DNA of 64,000 nucleotides from Ruminococcus sp. (GCA_017458845.1 JAFSZY010000057.1:1-64000); one strand, 5' to 3'. Positions 8,158 through 16,095 are shown, counted from the stretch's first letter. A program made the numbers and translations. Notes: generated from the letters alone by a model not told the origin.

Positions 8158-9447
8158 TTATTCAGCGCAGGGCGCGAAGGGGAGAGTCTTGTCGAGCTTG
8201 AGGAATACTTTTTTATAAGTCTTGTAAACCTGCTTGTAGTCGGGCAGATACTCCTTGATTTGCTCATTGCTGAACGGGATAATTTTAAAATCATTTCTGG
8301 CTTTCTGCTCATAGTAGCAGTACATAAGCTGGTTGTTCATATCGTCCAGTTTGATTTTCACCTTGCCGTTGTACGTTGTTTTCTTTACGGTAAAGGTTGA
8401 GAGTATGCTCGTCACCTTGTTGTAGTTTTCGTCCTGATACTGCGAGCAGAGCAGGTTGCCCATCGAGTAGTAGCACATCATATCGCCTACATATCTCGCG
8501 GGTTCGATAACGTGAGGATGAGTACCAATCATAAGGTCAACGTCGTTGTCCGAGAGGAACTGCGCCATATCGTCCTGGTACGCTGATTCATCCGGCATAT
8601 ATTCCACACCCGCGTGAATAGCGACAATCAAAAAGTCAACCTTGTCTCTGACAGCTTCGATATCCTTTTTGACCTGTTTTTTATACGCCTGATAGTTTTC
8701 GTCCGCCTCGGGGTCGTTAATGCTCAAATCCGTGGGCCAGATGTTTACCATATAATCCTTGCCCTCGGGAGTCGGGATTCCGTTAGTGTCGTAGGTGTAG
8801 TTGAGCATTGTGTATGTAATTCCGTTACATTCCTTGATTTTGATTGCGTCACGGCTTTTCTGACTGTTATATGTGCCCGCCATAAGAACGTTCTTCTGCT
8901 TTTTCCAGTATTTGCATTCGTTGAGAATACCCTGTTCTCCGCCGTCCATAGCGTGGTTTGTAGCTGTGGACACAAGGTTATAACCAAGCTTAACCATAGC
9001 GTCGCCCGCTTCGGGAGGGCTGACAAACATAGGATATGTGGAAGGCTCTAAGCCGTCATAAGCGGCTAGCACGGTTTCCTGATTGTAGTAGTTTACGTCG
9101 CAGTTTTTTGTAAACTGTTTTAGGTTCTCGACCATAGGGGAGAAGTCATATCCGTTTCCGCCCGCGAGTTTCTTTGCGTCATTGTAAATCGCGCTGTAAA
9201 TAATGTAGTCGCCCGCGACCGACATTCTGAAAGACTCTTCCTGCTTAACCGGCTTCGCGCTTGTTGCCGAGGTCGTTTTAGGTGTATCTGTTTTTTTAGA
9301 GTTGTTCACTGAGCACGAAACAATGCCGAAAATAATCAAAGCGACCAGCACTACGGGTATAATCATAATCGCGATTGCCGCCTTGGAATACTTGTTTCTT
9401 TGGCGGCGGGCTCTGTCTCTTTCCTCGCGCGGATTCCTGTTTTCCAT
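8158..9447 (-). CDS. CapA-family membrane-anchored phosphoesterase-like protein (copy 1)
   Basis: 429 residues and the first gene of a tandem pair of paralogues. A charged N-terminus rich in Arg and Asn (about 22 residues) precedes a hydrophobic helix that ends in GIVSC, a possible lipobox. A Ser/Thr/Lys-rich linker follows, then the CapA domain with NYYNQET, STATNHAMDGGEQG, VAIHAGVEY and IGTHPHVIEP. The domain should sit on the outer face of the membrane. The two copies differ mostly in the N-terminus, the linker and the last 70 residues, which points to a fairly recent duplication with local divergence. Confidence 0.86.
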   Translation of the reverse strand: MENRNPREERDRARRQRNKYSKAAIAIMIIPVVLVALIIFGIVSCSVNNSKKTDTPKTTSATSAKPVKQEESFRMSVAGDYIIYSAIYNDAKKLAGGNGYDFSPMVENLKQFTKNCDVNYYNQETVLAAYDGLEPSTYPMFVSPPEAGDAMVKLGYNLVSTATNHAMDGGEQGILNECKYWKKQKNVLMAGTYNSQKSRDAIKIKECNGITYTMLNYTYDTNGIPTPEGKDYMVNIWPTDLSINDPEADENYQAYKKQVKKDIEAVRDKVDFLIVAIHAGVEYMPDESAYQDDMAQFLSDNDVDLMIGTHPHVIEPARYVGDMMCYYSMGNLLCSQYQDENYNKVTSILSTFTVKKTTYNGKVKIKLDDMNNQLMYCYYEQKARNDFKIIPFSNEQIKEYLPDYKQVYKTYKKVFLKLDKTLPFAPCAE

Positions 9448-9556
9448 ATTTTCACTTCCTGCTTGAAACCATATTATAATTCATTATATACTATAGCACA
9501 CATAGAGAAAAATAACAAGGAAATAGGCGGAATTATAACGAAATATGTCGGTAAAG

Positions 9557-9583
9557 TGCTTGAATGGGTTCAAGAGGCGGAGC
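9557..9583 (+). other. Fragment resembling the tRNA-Pro anticodon arm
   Basis: The segment GCTTGAATGGGTTCAAGAGG, 140 bp upstream of the tRNA-Pro gene, matches that tRNA's anticodon arm apart from one missing G in the loop; the similarity fades after GGC. It may be a relic of an older integration or tRNA duplication. The anticodon arm is self-complementary, so part of the match could be chance. Confidence 0.35.
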
Positions 9584-9636
9584 AGGTAAAATTCAGGAAA
9601 TGTTATAAAGAATTTTAAGAATAATATAAATAACAC

Positions 9637-9665
9637 TTGATATTCTCAGCGGACTGTGCTATAAT
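9637..9665 (+). promoter_or_regulatory. Promoter of tRNA-Pro
   Basis: TTGATA at 9637-9642 and TATAAT at 9660-9665, spaced by 17 bp, lie 23 bp before the tRNA. Confidence 0.75.
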
Positions 9666-9687
9666 AACAAGGCTGAAAACAGCAAAT

Positions 9688-9764
9688 CCGGGTGTGGCGC
9701 AGTTTGGTAGCGCGCTTGAATGGGGTTCAAGAGGCCGCTGGTTCGACTCCAGTCACTCGGACCA
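9688..9764 (+). tRNA. tRNA-Pro (GGG)
   Basis: The 77-nt sequence folds as a full cloverleaf. The acceptor stem is CCGGGTG with CACTCGG, the D stem is GCGC/GCGC, the anticodon stem is CTTGA/TCAAG, and the T stem is GCTGG/CCAGT. The anticodon loop ATGGGGT gives anticodon GGG, which reads CCC. The CCA end is encoded. The 3' part from base 9718 is repeated exactly at 36298-36344, so this gene is the integration site of the island that follows, and it remains intact. Confidence 0.95.
9718..9764 (+). repeat. attL: 47-bp direct repeat within the 3' end of tRNA-Pro
   Basis: The 47 bp from GAATGGGG to GGACCA are identical to 36298-36344. The bases on both sides differ, so these are the exact repeat limits. 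Identity with the 3' half of a tRNA is the usual crossover site of tyrosine integrases. Confidence 0.93.
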
Positions 9765-9765
9765 C

Positions 9766-9806
9766 GGAAAAGTCCAGTATCCATCAGGGTTCTGGACTTT
9801 TTCTTT
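9766..9806 (+). terminator. Terminator following tRNA-Pro, supplied by the island
   Basis: AAAAGTCCAG pairs with CTGGACTTTT around a 14-nt loop, followed by TCTTTTT. It replaces the ancestral tRNA terminator, now found after attR. Confidence 0.85.
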
Positions 9807-9936
9807 TTGTATGATTCTTAATACTGACCGCTGAATAGTAGAATTATAGTAGAATTTCATTATTTCCAATCCTTCTTTATTGACCTATTATTCTAACCTT
9901 TTTATGATTAGTTTTAATAGATTATTCATTTAAAAA

Positions 9937-9975
9937 CATAGGGAGAAGCTCTTATTTAGGGCTTCTCCTATATGT
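9937..9975 (-). terminator. Terminator of the integrase operon
   Basis: On the minus strand an imperfect 14-bp stem (about ACATATAGGAGAAGC with GCTTCTCCCTATGT) is followed by TTTTTAAA. It lies immediately after the stop codon of the last operon gene. Confidence 0.82.
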
Positions 9976-10584
9976 TTATTTCTTTTCCTTTTCAAGTTGC
10001 TCAAATAATGTGTGAACAAGCTTGATTCTTTCTCTTCTTCTGTGATTCTTTTCTCTTTTACGAGTTTTGGGATGTTTACTTCTGTCCTCATTATGCTCTC
10101 GGCGTGTTTTCGTTTTGATAAACCTATTCTCATACGGGTTCTCAATTCTGTACTTGTCATGTTGTTTTATGTAGTCCAGTATCGTTAACAAATCCCTTGA
10201 ATGAAAATGTTGATAATGATATCCCGGGAAAATACTCGGCTCATTCTTAATTGAATATATTGAGTTCTTATGATATAGAATAAAGGTTTTTTTATTCTTT
10301 TTTGAGAACAGCTTGTATTTATTAAACGGTGTGGTTACTTCAATTACATCATTATCAAATGACGTTGTGTAGCCCCGCTTTTTACATTCTTTCAGAAATT
10401 GATAACGTTGTTTTCTGTATAGTCTGGCGGTGTGGGTACAGCATTTACAAAGACGAAAACCTGATTTGACTACATCGTATCTGGTATTGAAAAATCCCAA
10501 AATCCTTTTGTCTACACCTTGAATAAATCGACAATCTGTACTGTGCGCGATTTTTCTTTTGCTGTTCTTGTTATATGCGTACAT
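9976..10584 (-). CDS. Unknown protein with N-terminal Ada-like zinc-binding motif
   Basis: 202 residues and the last gene of the integrase operon, ten bases after the gene before it. Near the N-terminus, HSTDCRFI (residues 14-21) and GFRLCKCC (42-49) follow the pattern H-x3-C ... G-(F/Y)-R-x-C-x-x-C of small zinc-binding modules like the metal-binding part of Ada. The middle is beta-rich with aromatic residues. The last 50 residues are extremely basic (RKREKNHRRRERIK) and probably contact nucleic acid. It has no recognised family beyond that motif. A DNA- or RNA-binding accessory protein of the element is an inference. Confidence 0.7.
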   Translation of the reverse strand: MYAYNKNSKRKIAHSTDCRFIQGVDKRILGFFNTRYDVVKSGFRLCKCCTHTARLYRKQRYQFLKECKKRGYTTSFDNDVIEVTTPFNKYKLFSKKNKKTFILYHKNSIYSIKNEPSIFPGYHYQHFHSRDLLTILDYIKQHDKYRIENPYENRFIKTKTRREHNEDRSKHPKTRKREKNHRRRERIKLVHTLFEQLEKEKK

Positions 10585-10594
10585 AATGTCTCCT

Positions 10595-11311
10595 TTATGT
10601 TTCGCTGTTATCCTTACACCACTGAGCCATTTTTTTCATTTCATCTTCCGTGGGAGTTAAAGGGATTCCAATGTGTTCTACAATATAACAGTACTCTTTC
10701 AGAGCCTTTTTGTAAGCGTCTAATAAACTCTTTTTTTCATCACTGTCAATAGTGTTGTAATTCTCAGCTTTTTTCTCAACTAAATCAAATACCTTTTCGA
10801 ATCTCTCAGACTCTTTCATATATAGCTTTTGACAAAGTATTACTAACTGAACGTCAAAATCAGAACATCCGCTTCCGAATTCTCTCGGTGAAACAAAAGA
10901 AAACAATACAGCTTTGTAACTGTGACGACTCATATATTCAATAATATAATCAATAAATTCATGGTCCTGATGATCCTCAGAGCATATTTGTTTTGTTAAC
11001 TCAAACGCCAACAAACGATAATTAAGCGGAATTGTTTTATAAACTATATATGCTTGTTCCTTTTCTCTTATTTTTTCTTTTCGCTCAGCAGAATCCTTTT
11101 TTATGAATATTTTTATCAATCTTTCTTTTTCTGTCATATCATTTTCTTTATCGTCATTATCTTCATTCAACAATTCATAAATGGGTCTGCTTTTTTTGCC
11201 CTCTTTTACATATTCTTCATATGCTTCTTCAGCTATAACCGCTAATGCTTTTTCAAATTCATCAAAATCATCGTATGTATTATGTAATAACTGTTCTTTA
11301 TTATCTTTCAT
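10595..11311 (-). CDS. Unknown acidic helical protein of the integrase operon
   Basis: 238 residues, predicted largely alpha-helical and rich in Glu and Lys, with no signal peptide, membrane segment or recognised motif. A charged, probably disordered stretch (NEDNDDKENDMTEKERL) lies around residues 49-65. It sits 27 bp after the YhaM-like gene, in the same direction, with a good AAGGAGG site. I do not recognise a family. Position suggests an element-specific function. Confidence 0.65.
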   Translation of the reverse strand: MKDNKEQLLHNTYDDFDEFEKALAVIAEEAYEEYVKEGKKSRPIYELLNEDNDDKENDMTEKERLIKIFIKKDSAERKEKIREKEQAYIVYKTIPLNYRLLAFELTKQICSEDHQDHEFIDYIIEYMSRHSYKAVLFSFVSPREFGSGCSDFDVQLVILCQKLYMKESERFEKVFDLVEKKAENYNTIDSDEKKSLLDAYKKALKEYCYIVEHIGIPLTPTEDEMKKMAQWCKDNSET

Positions 11312-11338
11312 AATGATTACCTCCTTATAGTTTCCTGC

Positions 11339-12325
11339 TTAAAGATATTTGGGCTTGTATAATCTGTTTCCGAGCGCGAATGGCCTTCTATCCGTAATTG
11401 TTCCGGAATCCATCTCTTCATAGTATTTTTCACATTGAGCGATTTTCGCGTCCATATTATCAATATGATGCACTGCAAACGCTTCAGGTATAGCGGGTGC
11501 TACTACCGCACCGTATTCGTTTCTACCATGATGTGACAAAAGAATGTGGACAAGGAGCTTTATTTCTTCTGGGTTATAATTCTTTTTTGCGGACATACAT
11601 TTCACAATTAATGAGCCACAAAAAGGATGGCCGTATAAAACACCGTAATCAGTCATTTCTGCTTCACCTAGTTCAGATGTTTTGTATTCCATAATCTTAC
11701 CTATATCGTGTAAAGCAGTTCCGCACACCAAGAGCTCTTTATTTAGATTCGAGTATATTTCAGCCAAGGTGTTTGCCGCTTTAACCATACGGTAAGTATG
11801 GTAAAGCAGCCCGCCTCTATAGTTGTGGTGAACCATTAACGCCGCCGATGATTTAGTAAAAGCGTCTCTCGCTCTTTCTATAATTTCGATAGCAAGATTC
11901 GATAAGGGTAAATAGTTTGTTCCGTTATCAGTATGAGCTGATCTTAGAATGCTTACGATTTCAGCAAACATTATATCTTCTTCAATAGGCGCATGTACTA
12001 TGAAGTCGTTAATTGATAAGCCTGAATTCAGATTAATTGCTATATCTTTTACGTTATAGCTTTTTCCAGCGTATTCCGACACTTCAATATTGACATCCAC
12101 AATAGAAACGGGAATGATGCCCATAGCTTCAACCTGTTCCGCTGTAGTGTTAAACATTTTTGCGTCTGATACGGATGTGCCGTCCATAAATGTAAAAGTT
12201 ACGAACGGATAACCGTTTTTCGCGGTTCCTTCCGTATAATTTGTTACTAGTAATATCATATTGTAGCTGTCACCAACTACGGTTTCTGAAAATTTTAAAG
12301 TATTTTGAATTGATTTTTGAATCAT
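11339..12325 (-). CDS. YhaM-like OB-fold/HD-domain 3'-5' exoribonuclease homologue
   Basis: 328 residues in the order of YhaM/CBF1 proteins: an N-terminal OB-fold nucleic-acid-binding domain (about 15-100) and an HD phosphohydrolase domain (about 165-310). Visible are VHHNYRGGLLYHTYRM, the metal-binding ALHDIGK (H206, D207), LSHHGRNEYG and VHHIDNMDAKI. Family members degrade short RNA and, in some cases, DNA 3' ends. Its start overlaps the stop of the AbrB-like gene by four bases. A copy inside an integrase operon is unusual: it could process element transcripts or recombination intermediates, which is only an inference. Confidence 0.83.
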   Translation of the reverse strand: MIQKSIQNTLKFSETVVGDSYNMILLVTNYTEGTAKNGYPFVTFTFMDGTSVSDAKMFNTTAEQVEAMGIIPVSIVDVNIEVSEYAGKSYNVKDIAINLNSGLSINDFIVHAPIEEDIMFAEIVSILRSAHTDNGTNYLPLSNLAIEIIERARDAFTKSSAALMVHHNYRGGLLYHTYRMVKAANTLAEIYSNLNKELLVCGTALHDIGKIMEYKTSELGEAEMTDYGVLYGHPFCGSLIVKCMSAKKNYNPEEIKLLVHILLSHHGRNEYGAVVAPAIPEAFAVHHIDNMDAKIAQCEKYYEEMDSGTITDRRPFALGNRLYKPKYL

Positions 12326-12657
12326 AATATTGTGTCTCCTTTTAGTGTGATAGATTTATTGTTTTTATTAATGTCAATAGAAAAATTACTGGTTGTCTTT
12401 AATCCAACCTCTTTTAATAATTTTTTAGACAATATAACTTTATCATTAATATTAGCCTTGCTAATAAAGATAGTTTTATATTCAGGGTCAAAGTCTACAC
12501 ATACTTGTCTGTCATCAGGCGAAAGTTCCATCGCGTCCATCCATTTTTTAGGTAGCGCGAGCTTACAGCCTGTAGACACTCCGCCGTTTGCGTTACGAAC
12601 AATACTGAATATAACACTAATTACTCGTCTTTCGATAAAATACTTGATTACTGCCAT
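12322..12657 (-). CDS. AbrB/SpoVT-like DNA-binding protein
   Basis: 111 residues. The segment GGVSTGCKLALPKKWMDAM followed by DDRQVCVDFD matches the swapped-hairpin AbrB/MazE/SpoVT fold, preceded by about 25 less typical residues. A second beta/helix repeat follows (KVILSKKLLKEVGL). Proteins of this fold bind DNA as dimers and act as transition regulators or as antitoxins. It overlaps the integrase stop by one base (TAATG) and the YhaM-like start by four, so all three are translationally coupled. It may autoregulate the integrase operon. No partner toxin of the MazF type is seen. Confidence 0.7.
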   Translation of the reverse strand: MAVIKYFIERRVISVIFSIVRNANGGVSTGCKLALPKKWMDAMELSPDDRQVCVDFDPEYKTIFISKANINDKVILSKKLLKEVGLKTTSNFSIDINKNNKSITLKGDTIL

Positions 12658-13775
12658 TATTCCTTTACCTCGCTTGATTGTTTATTACAATTTAGTTTTG
12701 AGACAGCTTCTTCGAGAGTTGCCTGTGAAGTATGTAAATAACCGTCTGTTGTATCAACATTAGAATGACCTGCTAATCTTGAAATTGTTTCCATAGGTAC
12801 TCCATTAGCTTGGAGTCGAGTTATATATGTGTGGCGGCAACAATGCGGTGTTAAAACTCTAACTTCAGAAATTTTTTGCAAAGCTTTCTTGAATTTTTTT
12901 CTATACGTAGATACTGAACATAAAGGGTTTAAACTCGAGAGTGTCCATATAAACGGATTCGCTCCGTTTTCACGAATAAATATTGCATATTTCCTATAAT
13001 CTATAGGGATAGGAATAACTCTATTGCTTTTCTTGCTCTTAGGCGGACCAAGTTTTGCGGTTCCGTCCACTATCTTTATAGCTTTATTTACAATAATGTT
13101 TGAACCGTCGGCAGAAATATCTGATTTTTTTAAAGCGAGTAACTCTTGTACCCTTAGTCCTGAACCAAGTTGTAGCATTATACTGTTGCCTAATAAGTTG
13201 TCAGGAAGTTGATTTTGAAGTAATTCTATTTCGTCTTCTGTAAAAGCATCTTTTTTAAATAATGTATTTTCCGAAAGCTTTTTGAACCGCATTGAGTGTC
13301 TGGCAGGGTTTTTAATTATCATTCCATTGTCATCAGCATAATCACAAATTTGTATTAGCATAGCACGTATTTTTCTAATATAAGATGTTGAATAAATCAT
13401 AACTAGGTTTTGAATAAAACGGTTAATATGTATAGGTTTTATATCGTTAAGCAGCATATCTCCAAGACCATCCTTAATTTTCTTTAGAGTGTATTGATAA
13501 CCGCTATAGGTTGATTCTTCCACTTGACCTTTATAATCTCTATACCATATATCTGCAAATTCGCTTAGCGTAATACTACGGTTTAAATCAGGATTATTTT
13601 CATGTTCTATTTTTATTCTTCGCATTTCCTCAAGAACTTCTGCTTTTGTAGTACGAGTAACACTAATAATGTTTTTCTTTCCGTCATCTTTATAACCGAG
13701 CATGAATTTTGCTGTATAAGTATTATTCTTATTCTTTTGAATATGACCTTCACCATTTCCGCGTCTTGTGCCCAT
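12657..13775 (-). CDS. int: Tyrosine site-specific integrase of the island
   Basis: 372 residues with the usual three parts: an N-terminal arm-type DNA-binding domain (about 1-60), a core-binding SAM-like domain (65-165) and a C-terminal catalytic domain. All catalytic residues are visible: R208 in SGLRVQELLAL, a lysine near 249, H311 and R314 in HCCRHTY, H337 in AGHSNVDTT, and the nucleophile Y346 in DGYLH. Its length and motifs are those of Tn916/phage-type integrases. It lies near attL and is coupled to the excisionase gene by a TAATG overlap. It is the obvious enzyme for recombination between the 47-bp repeats. Confidence 0.93.
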   Translation of the reverse strand: MGTRRGNGEGHIQKNKNNTYTAKFMLGYKDDGKKNIISVTRTTKAEVLEEMRRIKIEHENNPDLNRSITLSEFADIWYRDYKGQVEESTYSGYQYTLKKIKDGLGDMLLNDIKPIHINRFIQNLVMIYSTSYIRKIRAMLIQICDYADDNGMIIKNPARHSMRFKKLSENTLFKKDAFTEDEIELLQNQLPDNLLGNSIMLQLGSGLRVQELLALKKSDISADGSNIIVNKAIKIVDGTAKLGPPKSKKSNRVIPIPIDYRKYAIFIRENGANPFIWTLSSLNPLCSVSTYRKKFKKALQKISEVRVLTPHCCRHTYITRLQANGVPMETISRLAGHSNVDTTDGYLHTSQATLEEAVSKLNCNKQSSEVKE

Positions 13776-14005
13776 TAAATCACCCCCTTTGCAAACGAAA
13801 GAGTGGTAGGAATGTAGGTTCTAGCCTCAACCCAACTCCAGAATGCATCTTCTGGGATTCTGATTGTCCCTCCAAACTTGCAAACCGGGAAGTCTTTACG
13901 ATGGGTTAATTCGTATGCCGCAGACTGACTGATTTTTAAAATATTTTTAATATCAGTTACGGTATAATAGTTTCTGCTCACTTCTTTTGCTTTGTTGTTA
14001 GTCAT
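13775..14005 (-). CDS. xis: Excisionase-like winged-helix protein
   Basis: 76 residues with the MerR/excisionase-type winged helix: YYTVTDIKNILKISQSAAYE, then FPVCKFGGTIRIPEDAFWSW. Such proteins bend DNA at att sites and favour excision over integration. It is the first gene of the operon, preceded by an AGGAGG-type site, and overlaps int by one base. A promoter, leader and intrinsic terminator lie upstream, so its expression may be conditional on read-through. Confidence 0.85.
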   Translation of the reverse strand: MTNNKAKEVSRNYYTVTDIKNILKISQSAAYELTHRKDFPVCKFGGTIRIPEDAFWSWVEARTYIPTTLSFAKGVI

Positions 14006-14040
14006 TGTATTGACCTCCTAAATTAAATATATTTAGGAAA

Positions 14041-14074
14041 AACAAAAACGCTGTGTGGGCTATCCTACACAGCG
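14041..14074 (-). terminator. Intrinsic terminator or attenuator before xis
   Basis: On the minus strand an 11-bp stem, CGCTGTGTAGG pairing with CCCACACAGCG (one G-T pair), around ATAG is followed by TTTTTGTTTTT. It lies between the leader promoter and the xis start, so int expression must pass it or start downstream of it. Confidence 0.85.
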
Positions 14075-14258
14075 CATTTAATACAAATGACATACAAATA
14101 ATCCTATACTTATATCTTTACACTATTGCAATTCTGTTAAAGAGTTGCTATAATGAGCAAGACGGTGCGGAATATCCGTTGTGTAGGTGATAAGGCCACC
14201 TTCGCAGGAACTTAGGAGCGCCAACTCCTTGGCTCTGCCGTCGTTTTCATTTTTCACT
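14044..14258 (-). ncRNA. Structured leader or small RNA upstream of xis-int
   Basis: A perfect consensus promoter starts a minus-strand transcript near 14258 that meets an intrinsic terminator at 14074-14044, just before xis. The roughly 215-nt transcript can form at least three hairpins: AGGAG/CTCCT, AGGTG/CACCT and CGGATATTCCG. It also contains a 44-codon GTG-initiated frame and a 12-codon ATG frame (MKTTAEPRSWRS), both starting within a few bases of the predicted transcript start and so without a ribosome site. The arrangement fits an attenuator that limits xis-int expression, or a free small RNA. Confidence 0.5.
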
Positions 14259-14264
14259 ATATAA

Positions 14265-14293
14265 ATTATAACGTATATAGGTCCATATGTCAA
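14265..14293 (-). promoter_or_regulatory. Perfect consensus promoter of the xis-int leader
   Basis: On the minus strand TTGACA (14293-14288) and TATAAT (14270-14265) are spaced by exactly 17 bp. It is divergent from the ribbon-helix-helix gene, whose product is a plausible repressor of this promoter. Confidence 0.88.
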
Positions 14294-14328
14294 GTGGTGT
14301 TGCAAAAAAGACTTAAAAGGAGATAATA

Positions 14329-14523
14329 ATGACTTCACAATCTCAATTAAAAGCTTCCAAAAAACATATGAAAGAAAAATTGGATGATGTAAGATTTCGC
14401 GTGCCCAAAGGTCAGCGCGCCGTTATTCAAGAACATGCTAAAAAAATGGGCGAATCTACTAATGCGTTTATTAAACGAGCGGTAGCCGAGACAATGGAGC
14501 GCGACAACAGCAAATCAGATTAA
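14329..14523 (+). CDS. Ribbon-helix-helix (Arc/CopG-like) DNA-binding protein
   Basis: 64 residues. VRFRVPKGQRAVIQEHAKKM followed by GESTNAFIKRAVAETMER is the beta-strand/helix/helix pattern of Arc-type regulators. The start is preceded by AAAAGGAG with seven bases of spacing. It is the only + strand gene in this part of the island. It is transcribed away from the int promoter and ends in a strong terminator, so it may repress the divergent int leader promoter. That role is inferred from position. Confidence 0.8.
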   Translation: MTSQSQLKASKKHMKEKLDDVRFRVPKGQRAVIQEHAKKMGESTNAFIKRAVAETMERDNSKSD

Positions 14524-14531
14524 GTCTTCTT

Positions 14532-14565
14532 CCGAGGCAGTTTATCCTGCCTCGGAATTTTCATT
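14532..14565 (+). terminator. Terminator of the ribbon-helix-helix gene
   Basis: The perfect 9-bp stem CCGAGGCAG/CTGCCTCGG with a 6-nt loop is followed by AATTTTCATTTTTC. It overlaps the stop codon of the convergent recombinase gene. Confidence 0.87.
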
Positions 14566-16095
14566 TTTCTTTTCATATTTTCTATACATATTATGGTATG
14601 TTTTGATACTGTTTAAGGGCTCTGATTTATCACTATCATATTGCTCTACCATCGGATGACGTTGAACTTCTGATGGGATTTCACTGTCAGTTTCTATACG
14701 AATATGTATACTATCATTGGGAGTCTTAGCTTTAATTGAAATTACGATTTCACGTTTTCGTGAGCCTTTTGGAATACCGATTATTTGTCTATATAGGCTA
14801 TCAATTGTTCTTGAAGTTTGCGCTTCTAAAACAGATTCGTTGTTTTGGGGGTGTGTTGAAGAAAACAAGGTCCTTTCGTCAAGCTTTTTCTTCATTTTAT
14901 AAAGAAGATCCGGATTTGTAAAATTGTATCTATTCAGCTCCACAGAGGAAATACTGTGCCCCATTAAATATTGAATTTCGTTAAGGCTTAGTCCTAATAT
15001 TTCCAATATTGTTCCGAAATGTCGCCTAAACAAATAAGCGGTCGGCTCCTTTTCAATTAGTTTTTGTTTAAATACTTCATTATGCTTTTTTGTTAATTTA
15101 GAATGGTTAATTTCTATAAAAGCCACTACTCTGCTGTCAACATTGGCATATTTTAATACTACTTTTCCTGCTTGCGTTAGATCGTTTGTATTACAAGGTT
15201 TATGAAAGTCATCTTTTACACAAGCTATTGTTAATTTATTCACTTCTTCATCGCAAATATTTAATTTGCGTTTTACATATTCTTTTCTTTTAATTAAAAA
15301 ATCAAGTAGTTTATCACCATATATAGGAATAGATCGATATGCGTTTTCTGTTTTGGTAGTAGCTGTTATCTCTCTGCTGCGAGTCGCAGTTTTGCGAATT
15401 ATTAATCTGTAGCAATCTTCGTGTCCGGTCATTGGGAGAATATCTCCAAATTCAACACCACAGGCTTCTGAATTGCGTAGTCCGAATGCAAACATAAGCG
15501 CAATGCCCATAAATTCTCCGCTTTGTTCCGGATTCGTCATTACTTTTTCAAAAACTTTAGCTTCTTCTGGAGTGGTCAACGATTTTCTTAATGAAATATT
15601 TTCAGCAATGAGATTTTCAATAATTATATCATTTTTATCCTTGTTTTTAGGCGCATAGATATCATTATTCAATATGTCGTAATTAGCCAAAGATACCGCT
15701 GTTCCCCAAAACAAAGAAACACTTCTAATTCCTTTTACAACAGAAATTTTATCAATACTTTTTATATTACTCAGTAAGGTATCCATTTTATGTTCTGAAT
15801 AATACTTATTTTTCCCCTTTCTGGTATATCCAGAGATTTTTATTTTATTAAGGATTTCAATAATTTCTTTGTATGAATATTCAGCAAAAGGTTTATCTTC
15901 AAAGTACGGCGATAGAATATCTCGAAAATTACTTTTATATTGTTTAGCGGTTCGCTTTTCATCTTCTGTTCTAGCTTTTTTATCCCAGTGTTTTTCTAAG
16001 TCTTTTTTATATTTGTTATATATACCCCAAAGCGTAAGCTTTTCTCTGACGGTTTTCTTTGGAACTCTTTTTTTATTTTTTCTTTTTCTTTTCAA
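14542..16095 (-). CDS. Second tyrosine-recombinase-like protein with a C-terminal beta-rich extension
   Basis: About 517 residues. On the 519-residue numbering from the upstream ATG, R209 (FAFGLRNSEACG), R359 in box II, H382 (LMGHS) and Y392 (NRYNF) are in place. The box II histidine position is Tyr (YLFRRHFGT), a substitution that occurs in some active recombinases. A lysine-rich N-terminus and about 120 residues beyond the tyrosine are unusual; the extension includes a beta-rich stretch (REIVISIKAK, SIHIRIET). The ATG at 16101 is one base from AAGGAGG, so the TTG at 16095 is the better start. It follows the next recombinase-like gene within a few bases. Confidence 0.8.
   Translation of the reverse strand: MKRKRKNKKRVPKKTVREKLTLWGIYNKYKKDLEKHWDKKARTEDEKRTAKQYKSNFRDILSPYFEDKPFAEYSYKEIIEILNKIKISGYTRKGKNKYYSEHKMDTLLSNIKSIDKISVVKGIRSVSLFWGTAVSLANYDILNNDIYAPKNKDKNDIIIENLIAENISLRKSLTTPEEAKVFEKVMTNPEQSGEFMGIALMFAFGLRNSEACGVEFGDILPMTGHEDCYRLIIRKTATRSREITATTKTENAYRSIPIYGDKLLDFLIKRKEYVKRKLNICDEEVNKLTIACVKDDFHKPCNTNDLTQAGKVVLKYANVDSRVVAFIEINHSKLTKKHNEVFKQKLIEKEPTAYLFRRHFGTILEILGLSLNEIQYLMGHSISSVELNRYNFTNPDLLYKMKKKLDERTLFSSTHPQNNESVLEAQTSRTIDSLYRQIIGIPKGSRKREIVISIKAKTPNDSIHIRIETDSEIPSEVQRHPMVEQYDSDKSEPLNSIKTYHNMYRKYEKKNENSEAG

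Noticed and set aside
9637-9834. 65-codon frame across tRNA-Pro
   Set aside because: It reads through the tRNA and its terminator; the cloverleaf explains the sequence.
14123-14338. 71-codon minus-strand frame in the int leader
   Set aside because: Most of it lies upstream of or across the promoter. Only the 44-codon GTG-initiated part is inside the predicted transcript, and it has no ribosome site, so it is noted under the leader and not called as a gene.
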